Origin: Lachnospiraceae bacterium
Lineage (GTDB): Bacteria > Bacillota > Clostridia > Lachnospirales > Lachnospiraceae
DNA: 5,669 bases
Direction: 5' to 3'
Assembly: GCA_003489085.1 (NCBI GenBank)
Contig: DNJM01000090.1
Location: 1-5,669 of the forward strand
The position numbers were made by a program, and so were the translations under genes. The notes under the pieces were generated by a model that saw nothing but the letters and a program-made list of their open reading frames with translations, was not told the origin of the DNA and did no database searches. Below, piece after piece: positions 1 through 5,669 of the stretch; position 1 is the first letter of the stretch, and every line of letters starts with the position of its first letter.

Positions 1-810
1 AAATTTTTCGCTGGAGATAAAAACCGTTCCGGACGTTCCCAGAGAAATATTGCATTTCCCGTCTCCTACGGTTCCGGTTCCTATGGCGGCGGCAGCATTA
101 TCTCCTGCGCCTGCAATGATCCTGGTTGCTTCAGATAAGCCCAGCTCTTTTGCGATATCCGGTTTTAAATGCCCCACTGCCTCATAGCTTTCATGCAGCT
201 TCGGCAGCTGTTCCTTCGTAATCCCACAGATCTTTAGCATTTCTTTGGACCAGCACCGGTTCCTTACATCCAGGAGCAGTGTCCCGGAAGCGTCTGACAT
301 ATCTGTACAGAAGGATCCGGATAAACGATACGCCAGGTAATCCTTCGGAAGCATCAGCTTGCTTATCTTTTCGAAATTCTCCGGTTCGTGCTTTTTCATC
401 CATAGAATTTTCGGCGCTGTAAAGCCTGCAAATGCAATATTCGCCGTATATGCCGACAGCATTTCTTTTCCGATAACCTGATTCAGATACTCTGTTTCCT
501 CTCCGGTTCTTCCATCGTTCCAAAGAATGGCCGGACGGATTACTGCGTCATTCCGATCCAATGCCACCAAACCGTGCATCTGACCGCCGAAGCTGATTCC
601 TGCAACTTCCCTTCTGTCACATTCCGCAGTCAATTCCTTTATGCCTTCCATAGCTTGTACAAACCAATCCTCCGGATCCTGTTCTGCCCAGCCCGGATGC
701 GGAAATTGCAGCGGATACTCTCTGGATATTCTCTTTCGTATCACTCCATTATCATCCAGCAACAGCAGTTTGACTGCCGAAGTTCCCAGATCTACTCCGA
801 TATACAGCAT
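1..810 (-). CDS. xylB: Xylulokinase-type FGGY sugar kinase (3' end outside window)
   Basis: This is the N-terminal 270 residues of a cytoplasmic FGGY-family kinase that would phosphorylate a ketose, most likely D-xylulose to D-xylulose 5-phosphate with ATP, feeding the pentose phosphate pathway. Seen: the first phosphate-binding motif near residues 5-11 (GVDLGTS, with Asp7), the substrate-side GGQMHG at 75-80, LWNDGRT at 96-102, the region around GAGDNAAAAIG at 234-244 whose Asp237 matches the catalytic-base Asp of XylB, and NISLGTSGTVF at 254-264, the start of the second ATPase-fold domain. XylB proteins are usually near 490-500 residues, so a little over half is present. The cut is the window edge, not a mutation. 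The ATG at 810-808 is preceded by AAGGTG with a 7-nt spacer. The gene lies 28 nt behind the isomerase and is probably co-transcribed. QMHG and GDNAAAA favour xylulokinase over glycerol or ribulokinase, but a different ketose such as D-ribulose is possible given the neighbour. Confidence 0.93.
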   Translation of the reverse strand, partial: MLYIGVDLGTSAVKLLLLDDNGVIRKRISREYPLQFPHPGWAEQDPEDWFVQAMEGIKELTAECDRREVAGISFGGQMHGLVALDRNDAVIRPAILWNDGRTGEETEYLNQVIGKEMLSAYTANIAFAGFTAPKILWMKKHEPENFEKISKLMLPKDYLAYRLSGSFCTDMSDASGTLLLDVRNRCWSKEMLKICGITKEQLPKLHESYEAVGHLKPDIAKELGLSEATRIIAGAGDNAAAAIGTGTVGDGKCNISLGTSGTVFISSEKF

Positions 811-838
811 ACGTCTTCACCTTCTTTATCTGAAACCA

Positions 839-2323
839 TTACCGCCAGGGATTTTCTGTTGGATATCTTACGCCGGCCGGCTGATTATACCCGATCTCCG
901 TGACGGGAACCCCTATATACTTAAACACTTCAAAAAGTGCCTTCCCATGATGTCCGAACGCAACTACACCATGATGCGGATAACCGCCTTCAATCAGTAC
1001 ATGCCGATAAAATCTTCCCATTTCCGGGATGCCGAACACACCAATGCTTCCGAAAGAACGTGTTGCTACAGGCAGTACCTCTCCCTGTGCAATATATGCA
1101 CAAAGCCTATTGTCCGCCGTGCTCTGGAGGCGATAAAACGTAATATCTCCCGGAAGAATATCTCCTTCCAGAGTTCCCTGTGTTACCTCTTCCGGAAGCG
1201 ATCTCGCCATAATCATCTGATACTTCATTTCACAAAAGGCCAGTTTTCCGGATGCCGTATTTCCACAATGGAATCCCATAAAAACATCCTGCTGCGTATA
1301 GCCATATTTTCCCTTTATTTCTTCTTCATACATATCTTTGGGGACGGTATTGTTGATATCCAGCAGAGTTACCGTATCCTTGCTTACCACTGTTCCGATA
1401 AATTCACTCAATGCCCCATATATATCTACCTCGCAGGATACCGGAATGCCCTGCGCAGTCAGCCGGCTGTTGACATAACAGGGAACGAAGCCAAACTGCG
1501 TCTGAAAAGCCGGCCAGCATTTCCCTGCAATGGCTACGTATTTACGGTATCCTCGATGCTGTTCCACCCAATCCTTCAGAGTAAGCTCATACTGCGCAAG
1601 CTTCGCAAGTATTTCCGGCTTCTTGTTGCCCTTTCCCAGCTCCTCTTCCATTTCCTTTACAACAGCAGGAATTCTTTCATCCCCTGCATGTTTATGGAAC
1701 GCTTCAAAAAGATCCAGTTCTGAATTTTCTTCGATCTCCACACCCAGATTAAACAATTGCTTGATCGGCGCATTACATGCCAGGAAATTCAACGGTCTTG
1801 GGCCAAAACTGATAATCTTCAGCTGACTCAATCCAATAACAGCTCTCGCAATCGGCTCAAATTCATGTATCCTATCCGCACACTCTTCGGCATCACCGAC
1901 CGGATATTCCGGGATATAAGCTCTGATATTACGCAGCTTCAGGTTATAGCTGGCATTCAGCATTCCACAATAGGCATCGCCCCGCCCTTGTATCAGGTTG
2001 CTGCCGGACTCTTCTGCCGCCGCGATAAACATCTTCGGTCCGTCGAAATGCTTTGCCAGCAGTGTTTCTGCTATTTCCGGTCCAAAATTCCCAAGGTAAA
2101 CTACCAGCGCATTACAGCCAGCCGCCTTGATATCCTCCAGTGCCTGTACCATATGTATCTCACTCTCCACAATACAAATGGGACATTCATAAACTCCATC
2201 AGAACCGTATTTTTCCGTATAGGCTTTCATAAGATTACTCCGTCTTGTTACAGAAAGGCTCTCCGGGAAGCAGTCACGGCTGACCGCCACTACTCCGATT
2301 TTTACTTCCGGCATATTATTCAT
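839..2323 (-). CDS. L-fucose isomerase-family (FucI-like) sugar isomerase
   Basis: This 494-residue cytoplasmic protein belongs to the L-fucose/L-arabinose isomerase superfamily, which interconverts aldoses and ketoses with a divalent metal, usually Mn2+. Seen: an N-terminal Rossmann-like part (KIGVVAVSRDCFPES at 8-22, NALVVYLGNFGPE at 71-83), a middle section with SFGPRPLNF at 172-180, and a C-terminal catalytic part with CEVDIYGALS at 297-306, VTLLDINN at 318-325 and a His-rich segment GGYPHHGVVAFGHHG at 446-460. Glu298 and Asp322 are 24 residues apart, as are the metal ligands Glu337 and Asp361 of E. coli FucI (recalled from its structure). The third ligand is probably one of the histidines at 450-459. 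It is shorter than E. coli FucI (591). The ATG at 2323-2321 is chosen because AGGAGG sits 8 nt before it; the in-frame opening back to 2458 is coding sequence of the flippase. With the downstream xylulokinase it forms an isomerase-kinase pair. The substrate is unknown: L-fucose, D-arabinose, D-xylose and L-arabinose are all conceivable. Confidence 0.88.
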   Translation of the reverse strand: MNNMPEVKIGVVAVSRDCFPESLSVTRRSNLMKAYTEKYGSDGVYECPICIVESEIHMVQALEDIKAAGCNALVVYLGNFGPEIAETLLAKHFDGPKMFIAAAEESGSNLIQGRGDAYCGMLNASYNLKLRNIRAYIPEYPVGDAEECADRIHEFEPIARAVIGLSQLKIISFGPRPLNFLACNAPIKQLFNLGVEIEENSELDLFEAFHKHAGDERIPAVVKEMEEELGKGNKKPEILAKLAQYELTLKDWVEQHRGYRKYVAIAGKCWPAFQTQFGFVPCYVNSRLTAQGIPVSCEVDIYGALSEFIGTVVSKDTVTLLDINNTVPKDMYEEEIKGKYGYTQQDVFMGFHCGNTASGKLAFCEMKYQMIMARSLPEEVTQGTLEGDILPGDITFYRLQSTADNRLCAYIAQGEVLPVATRSFGSIGVFGIPEMGRFYRHVLIEGGYPHHGVVAFGHHGKALFEVFKYIGVPVTEIGYNQPAGVRYPTENPWR

Positions 2324-2330
2324 ATTCTTA

Positions 2331-2338
2331 TCCTCCTC
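2331..2338 (-). promoter_or_regulatory. Strong ribosome binding site of the isomerase, abutting the flippase stop
   Basis: The minus strand reads GAGGAGGA followed by TAAGAAT and the ATG at 2323. The flippase stop codon TAG (2340-2338) supplies the first G of this element. The 8-nt spacer after AGGAGG is near ideal. This site decides the isomerase start and makes termination-reinitiation coupling with the flippase plausible. Confidence 0.85.
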
Positions 2339-3954
2339 TATCGATACACTCTCAATATCCGCAGGATCTTTACAAGCTTTGTTCCCATATACATTTTCTG
2401 CATTTCCTTTTCCGTAATCCCGGATATCAACACATACAGAATCAGATATGCCACGCATGCCAGCGGAATTGAGATTACAAGGCAGATCAGATTCCTGTGC
2501 AGCAATGTATATAATCCATAATATACTCCCCAGGCAACTACGCCCATGCCTGCTGCCGCGATAAACGGCTGCAGGTAGGTCCTTTTATACTCCGCTCTAT
2601 AATGCACATGCTTCCGAAGTGCCATCTGGTTCAGAATACACATACAGATCCCGTATGCCAGATTAGCAATCATTACCGCATAGGCTCCAAGCGGCGTAAA
2701 CTTTGTCAGTACAGTCAGAATAATCAGATTCACTACAAGTGAAATCGTTGCATTCCGAAGTGGAATCGTCTGCTTTCCGATTCCCTGCAATACTCCGTTC
2801 GTAATAGTAGACAACGAATAAAAGATGACTGCAATGCCGCCTGTTACCAGCATCCAGCCAGCCGTCTGCGTATTTTTCCCGAAGAGCAGCCGCATAATCG
2901 GAAATGCCAGAACGGACAATCCTACAGCAGCCGGAATAGCAATCAGCATCGTCATCTGCACGCCCTGATCAATCTGTTTCTTAACTTCTTTATATTTTTT
3001 CAGTACAAAGCTTCCGGTTACAGCCGGAATCATTGCTGTAGAAGAAGCATTTGCCAGTGCAATCGGAACATTGATCAATACCAGATACATACCATTGTAC
3101 TGATTGAACATCATCGCTACTTCTTTTCCATCATATCCTTTGCTCATCATCAAAGGAGCAAATATTGTCTGATTCAAATAGGAACTGACATTATATACAC
3201 AGGTACTGAAAATGACCGGAGTCAGCATAAACAGGATGACTTTTAGGATTTCCCCCCAGGATTCCTCCTGATGTGTGGTATCCCTACGGATCTTACGCTG
3301 AATCGTCTTCCGGTTCAGTAAGAATACTGACAGCATAAAAAGAATTCCCACCAAAACGCCTGCGCCCGGCCCCATCGTACTTCCGGCTGCACCATAGACA
3401 GCCCGGTCATTCTCCGTTTTAGCAAACTGATGGATGAAGAGACTTCCCATCCCCAGCGCCATGGCTGCATTAAACAGAGATTCCAGAATCTGCGAAACCG
3501 AGGTCGGCATCATATTGCTGTGTGCCTGAAAATATCCTCTGAGTACCCCGAGCAGTCCGGCCAGCAGGATCGTCGGTGCCAATATCCGAAGCGCCAGTAC
3601 GGCATCAGACCCTCCCTTTGGAAGCAGCTGCTCTGCAAATACAAACGCTACAAGCGATGCCAGTCCTCCGGCAATCAATACATATATCAGGCTTCCCCGA
3701 AAGACCTTCTCCGCATTCCGATACTGTTTTTTCACCAGCCGCTCTGACATCAGCTTCGATACGGCAATCGGAATACTGTAACCGGAAATCAGCAGAAGAA
3801 TAAAGTATACATTATAGGCGTATCCATAATAAGCATATCCCAGTTCGCCGATATTCGCCTTCATCATTGGCCGGTATAACAGGCCGATCACACGAACCAG
3901 AAGACCTGCAATCATCAAAAAGGAGGCCTGCTTTACAAAAGAGTTCTGTTTCAT
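2338..3954 (-). CDS. MOP-superfamily lipid-linked precursor flippase, MurJ/SpoVB-like
   Basis: This 538-residue integral membrane protein is a polysaccharide-biosynthesis/SpoVB-type flippase. Known members move undecaprenyl-linked precursors across the cytoplasmic membrane: MurJ for lipid II, SpoVB in spore cortex formation, Wzx for O-units. Seen: about 14 hydrophobic segments, near 11-27, 40-60, 86-108, 120-140, 155-175, 190-213, 235-258, 285-302, 331-357, 366-388, 401-417, 420-442, 462-484 and 488-511. Family-like motifs are LVRVIGLLYR at 19-28 with two arginines in or next to helix 1, RGYFQAHSNMMPTSVSQ at 139-155, and NGVLQGIGKQTIP at 386-398. The length matches B. subtilis YtgP/MurJ (about 544) and SpoVB (about 518). 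The C-terminal tail from 514 is basic and probably cytoplasmic. The ATG at 3954-3952 overlaps the previous gene's TGA (ATGA) and has GGAGG 7 nt upstream. Which lipid-linked substrate it moves cannot be told from the sequence; the sugar genes behind it leave a glycan role open. Confidence 0.87.
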   Translation of the reverse strand: MKQNSFVKQASFLMIAGLLVRVIGLLYRPMMKANIGELGYAYYGYAYNVYFILLLISGYSIPIAVSKLMSERLVKKQYRNAEKVFRGSLIYVLIAGGLASLVAFVFAEQLLPKGGSDAVLALRILAPTILLAGLLGVLRGYFQAHSNMMPTSVSQILESLFNAAMALGMGSLFIHQFAKTENDRAVYGAAGSTMGPGAGVLVGILFMLSVFLLNRKTIQRKIRRDTTHQEESWGEILKVILFMLTPVIFSTCVYNVSSYLNQTIFAPLMMSKGYDGKEVAMMFNQYNGMYLVLINVPIALANASSTAMIPAVTGSFVLKKYKEVKKQIDQGVQMTMLIAIPAAVGLSVLAFPIMRLLFGKNTQTAGWMLVTGGIAVIFYSLSTITNGVLQGIGKQTIPLRNATISLVVNLIILTVLTKFTPLGAYAVMIANLAYGICMCILNQMALRKHVHYRAEYKRTYLQPFIAAAGMGVVAWGVYYGLYTLLHRNLICLVISIPLACVAYLILYVLISGITEKEMQKMYMGTKLVKILRILRVYR

Positions 3955-4412
3955 CTTATTTCCTCCACTGCATATTTCACTACATAACCTATCAATATCA
4001 AAATCACACCCAGAAGGAAATAATATCCGTCAATTCTGATGTATGTTCCCAATTTCCACGCAAACCATTCCTCTTGATATCCCGGCAACAGACAGAACAC
4101 AGCAGATGCCAGGATACAAAGGATACCGTTGACCCTCATACCGGCGGCAAAGCGATCTGCAAAAGCTTTTCCTCCAAATGCTGCCTGCGTCAGATAAATA
4201 AAACTAACGATCAGCAGAAGGCAGGTCAGCACTTTTCCTGCATAACCATTCATTCCCATCTGCTCCCAACTGAACTTTGCCGCATTTTCAATCACTGCAA
4301 TACATTCACAGACGGCGGCGGCTCCTGTAACAAAGCATGCCGCAATCAGACTTCTCTCAAATCTGGAATATCTTTTTTTCTTTTCTTCATTTCTCTGTAG
4401 TAAATTTATCAT
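3951..4412 (-). CDS. Unrecognised four-helix membrane protein
   Basis: I do not recognise this 153-residue protein. It starts with a charged, basic stretch (RNEEKKKRYSRFER, 7-20) that would stay in the cytoplasm, followed by four hydrophobic segments near 20-41, 58-79, 93-110 and 128-146. Between helices 3 and 4 is an aromatic, acidic loop (GYQEEWFAWK, 111-120). There are four cysteines, at 26, 35, 64 and 99, with a fifth at 107, mostly inside the hydrophobic segments, so no extracytoplasmic disulfide motif is obvious. No catalytic motif or signal-peptidase site is seen. The ATG at 4412-4410 has GAGGG 8 nt upstream. Its TGA overlaps the flippase ATG by four bases, so the two are probably translated in a coupled way. 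It is the first gene of the inferred transcription unit. A role as accessory or partner of the flippase is only an inference from this overlap. It is likely real: length, ribosome binding site and coupling all agree. Confidence 0.78.
   Translation of the reverse strand: MINLLQRNEEKKKRYSRFERSLIAACFVTGAAAVCECIAVIENAAKFSWEQMGMNGYAGKVLTCLLLIVSFIYLTQAAFGGKAFADRFAAGMRVNGILCILASAVFCLLPGYQEEWFAWKLGTYIRIDGYYFLLGVILILIGYVVKYAVEEIR
3961..3966 (-). promoter_or_regulatory. Ribosome binding site of the flippase inside the upstream gene
   Basis: The minus strand reads GGAGGA, then AATAAG, then the ATG at 3954. The site lies within the last codons of the upstream membrane-protein gene, and the start overlaps that gene's stop as ATGA. 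This arrangement is typical of translational coupling and supports the chosen flippase start. Confidence 0.8.
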
Positions 4413-4457
4413 TCTGTCTTCCCTCTTATCCTGGTGTTATCAGATCTCTACGAAAGC

Positions 4458-4486
4458 ATTATATCTCATTTTTCTCATTCTGAACA
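4458..4486 (-). promoter_or_regulatory. Candidate sigma-A promoter for the four-gene unit
   Basis: A perfect -10 hexamer TATAAT occupies 4463-4458 on the minus strand. At a 17-nt spacing upstream lies TGTTCA (4486-4481), which matches the -35 consensus at only three of six positions. An A-rich run (4496-4489) sits just above it and could act as an UP-like element. Transcription would start around 4451, giving a leader of roughly 40 nt before the ATG at 4412. No operator-like inverted repeat or catabolite-responsive element was seen in the leader. The weak -35 keeps confidence moderate. Confidence 0.42.
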
Positions 4487-4527
4487 TCTTTTTTTCTGCT
4501 GCATTCCATTCTTTCTATATTATATGG

Positions 4528-4552
4528 AAATGGGAGCGCAGACGCGCCCCCA
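4528..4552 (-). terminator. Probable terminator hairpin after trkH, short U-run
   Basis: Eight bases after the trkH stop codon, the minus strand can form a 9-bp stem: TGGGGGCGC (4552-4544), loop GTCT, and GCGCTCCCA (4539-4531), with one G-U wobble. It is followed by only TTT and then CCATAT, so the U-tract is short. The position and the GC-rich stem fit an intrinsic terminator for trkH. Because of the weak U-run, some read-through into the next genes is possible. Confidence 0.62.
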
Positions 4553-4559
4553 TAACAGA

Positions 4560-5669
4560 TTAATACCGTTTCCATGTATCCCGGACAAATAATAGCAGCA
4601 ATGGGAAAATTTCCAGCCGTCCGGCCAGCATATCAAATGTCAGAACCAGCTTTGCCGGATTCGAGAACAGCGAGAAATTCTCCATTGGCCCGACTTTTGC
4701 CAATCCTGGACCGATATTATTAAAGGTCGCAGCTACGGCCGTAAAATTCGTTACCAGGTCCGTTCCTTCAAAAGCAAGCGCCAACATGGATACTGCAAAA
4801 ATAAATATATAAGCTGTCATAAATACATTCGTCGCACGAACTACTTCATGCTCGATAACCTTACCATCCAACTTAACCTTGCGAATCCCCCGCGTATGCA
4901 GGTATTGATGCATTTCCTTGTTCAGCGATTTTGCCAGAATGATAAAACGGGATACCTTGATACCGCCGCCTGTACTGCCGGCACAGGCCCCTATAAACAT
5001 CAGCATTACCAGTATAGTTCTGGAAACCTGCGGCCACGCATCAAAATTCGCAGTTGAGAATCCGGTTGTTGTAATCACCGATGCCACCTGAAAGGCTGAC
5101 TGCTGCATCGCCTCTCCCACACTGCCGAACATTCCCCGGATATTCCATCCGATACACAAAACGGCTGCAGTGATGATCCCAAGATACCATCGAAGCTCCT
5201 CACACTTGAATGCCTGTGCCACCTTTTTTCCCAGCAATAAAAAGTATACGTTAAAATTCACCCCAAACAGGATCATAAATATTGTCACAACCACCTGAAT
5301 ATAAGTAGAGTAGCCTGCTATACTGCTATTGTGGATTCCAAATCCACCGGTACCGGCCGTACCAAAGGTGGTCGTCAGTGCGTCAAACAGCGGCATTTTC
5401 CCCAAAAGGAGCAGGACTACCTGCAAAATACTCAAAAAGATATAGATTCCATACAGAATCTTGGCAGTAGACTTTACTTTCGGAACCAATTTCCCCACAG
5501 ATGGCCCCGGACTCTCTGCCTTCATCAGATTCATATGGGATCCTCCAACTGCCGGAAGAATCATCAGCAGAAATACCAGTACCCCCATTCCTCCGATCCA
5601 GTGTGTAAAGCTTCGCCAGAAAAGCAGGCACTTGGGCAAGACTTCTACATCCGTTAAAATACTGGCACC
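4560..5669 (-). CDS. trkH: TrkH-family potassium transporter, 5' end outside window
   Basis: These are the C-terminal 369 residues of the potassium-translocating membrane subunit of a Trk/Ktr system, which works with a cytoplasmic TrkA/KtrA nucleotide-binding regulator. The family has four pore repeats. The end of the first filter is visible at the window edge (GASILTDVE, 1-9), then LFWRSFTHWIGGMG at 16-29. The second filter is near TAGTGGFG (104-111), the third near TTTGFST (200-206) and the fourth near NNIGPG (317-322). The glycine-rich gating loop GACAGSTGGGIK is at 227-238, and the typical C-terminus MLAGRLEIFPLLLLF at 347-361 is intact. TrkH is usually about 480 residues, so roughly 110 are missing upstream. 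The reading frame stays open to base 5669; the in-frame TTG at 5639 is not the start, because conserved family sequence continues above it. No trkA follows, so a regulator, if linked, lies upstream outside the window. A hairpin ends the gene, separating it from the downstream unit. Confidence 0.97.
   Translation of the reverse strand, partial: GASILTDVEVLPKCLLFWRSFTHWIGGMGVLVFLLMILPAVGGSHMNLMKAESPGPSVGKLVPKVKSTAKILYGIYIFLSILQVVLLLLGKMPLFDALTTTFGTAGTGGFGIHNSSIAGYSTYIQVVVTIFMILFGVNFNVYFLLLGKKVAQAFKCEELRWYLGIITAAVLCIGWNIRGMFGSVGEAMQQSAFQVASVITTTGFSTANFDAWPQVSRTILVMLMFIGACAGSTGGGIKVSRFIILAKSLNKEMHQYLHTRGIRKVKLDGKVIEHEVVRATNVFMTAYIFIFAVSMLALAFEGTDLVTNFTAVAATFNNIGPGLAKVGPMENFSLFSNPAKLVLTFDMLAGRLEIFPLLLLFVRDTWKRY

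Larger units (their letters stand above)
4413..4559. other. Intergenic region between trkH and the membrane-protein gene
   Basis: This 147-nt stretch is the only sizeable gap in the window. Reading the minus strand it holds, in order, the trkH hairpin, a second perfect TATAAT (4524-4519) without any recognisable -35 because its expected position falls in the hairpin, an A-rich run, the better promoter candidate, and the ribosome binding site of the next gene. It is clearly more AT-rich than the flanking genes apart from the hairpin. No RNA gene or convincing small protein was found in it. Confidence 0.6.

Noticed and set aside
191..523. 110-codon minus-strand frame inside the kinase gene
   Set aside because: It is an alternate frame of the xylulokinase gene, whose own frame carries all FGGY motifs continuously.
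811..838. Possible terminator or promoter between isomerase and kinase
   Set aside because: Only 28 nt; no inverted repeat or T-run. It holds just the kinase ribosome binding site.
641..1723. Long open frame (360 codons) on the plus strand, antisense to the isomerase 3' half and the kinase 5' end
   Set aside because: It crosses two well-supported minus-strand genes, its translation has no domain-like pattern, and no ribosome binding site is evident. It is best explained as a shadow of the codon usage of the real genes.
1757..2521. Open frame of 254 codons on the plus strand opposite the isomerase start and flippase end
   Set aside because: It spans the well-defined junction of two real genes on the other strand; its composition is that of an antisense shadow, with no recognisable motif.
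3867..4400. Open frame of 177 codons on the plus strand opposite the unknown membrane protein
   Set aside because: I weighed this against the minus-strand frame. The minus-strand one has a ribosome binding site, regular membrane segments and the ATGA coupling to the flippase; the plus-strand translation is Ser/Gln/His/Cys-rich with no pattern.
4459..4509. 16-residue open frame in the intergenic gap, and a second 15-residue one at 4440-4487
   Set aside because: Neither has a ribosome binding site, both overlap the promoter candidate, and neither encodes a recognisable leader-peptide codon run.
5383..5631. 82-codon minus-strand frame inside trkH
   Set aside because: It is an alternate frame; the trkH frame is continuous and conserved across it.
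5637..5639. In-frame TTG as a start codon for trkH
   Set aside because: The frame stays open to the window edge and the residues above it (GASILTDVEV) are conserved TrkH first-filter sequence, so the true start is outside the window.

Overview
The window is a chromosomal stretch of a low-to-mid GC Firmicute. The best fit is a Lachnospiraceae-type Clostridium, judged from the protein sequences, strong AGGAGG-type ribosome binding sites, tight gene packing and intermediate base composition. This placement is an inference from style, not from a marker gene. All five genes lie on the minus strand, so transcription runs from high to low coordinates. Both end genes are cut by the window.

Layout in transcription order: (1) 5669-4560, the last 369 residues of TrkH, the membrane subunit of a Trk/Ktr-type potassium uptake system. 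(2) 4559-4413, the only sizeable intergenic gap, with a GC-rich hairpin (probable trkH terminator) and a candidate sigma-A promoter. (3) 4412-3951, an unrecognised 153-residue protein with about four membrane segments. (4) 3954-2338, a 14-helix flippase of the MOP superfamily (MurJ/SpoVB-like), overlapping gene 3 by ATGA. (5) 2323-839, an L-fucose isomerase-family sugar isomerase, 14 nt behind the flippase. (6) 810-1, the first 270 residues of a xylulokinase-type FGGY sugar kinase, 28 nt behind the isomerase.

Genes 3 to 6 look like one transcription unit driven from the 4413-4559 gap. No terminator or promoter is visible inside it, and the junctions are a 4-nt overlap, 14 nt and 28 nt. Functionally it splits in two: a membrane half (unknown protein plus flippase, probably moving a lipid-linked cell-envelope precursor) and a sugar half (aldose to ketose, then ketose to ketose phosphate). 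The isomerase/kinase pair is a coherent pentose or deoxyhexose entry route whose substrate cannot be fixed from the sequence.

I found no mobile element, CRISPR array, tRNA, rRNA or riboswitch, and nothing that amounts to a clearly new system. The points most worth a second look are the FucI-type isomerase beside a xylulokinase, its close coupling to a lipid flippase, and the unknown membrane protein overlapping that flippase.
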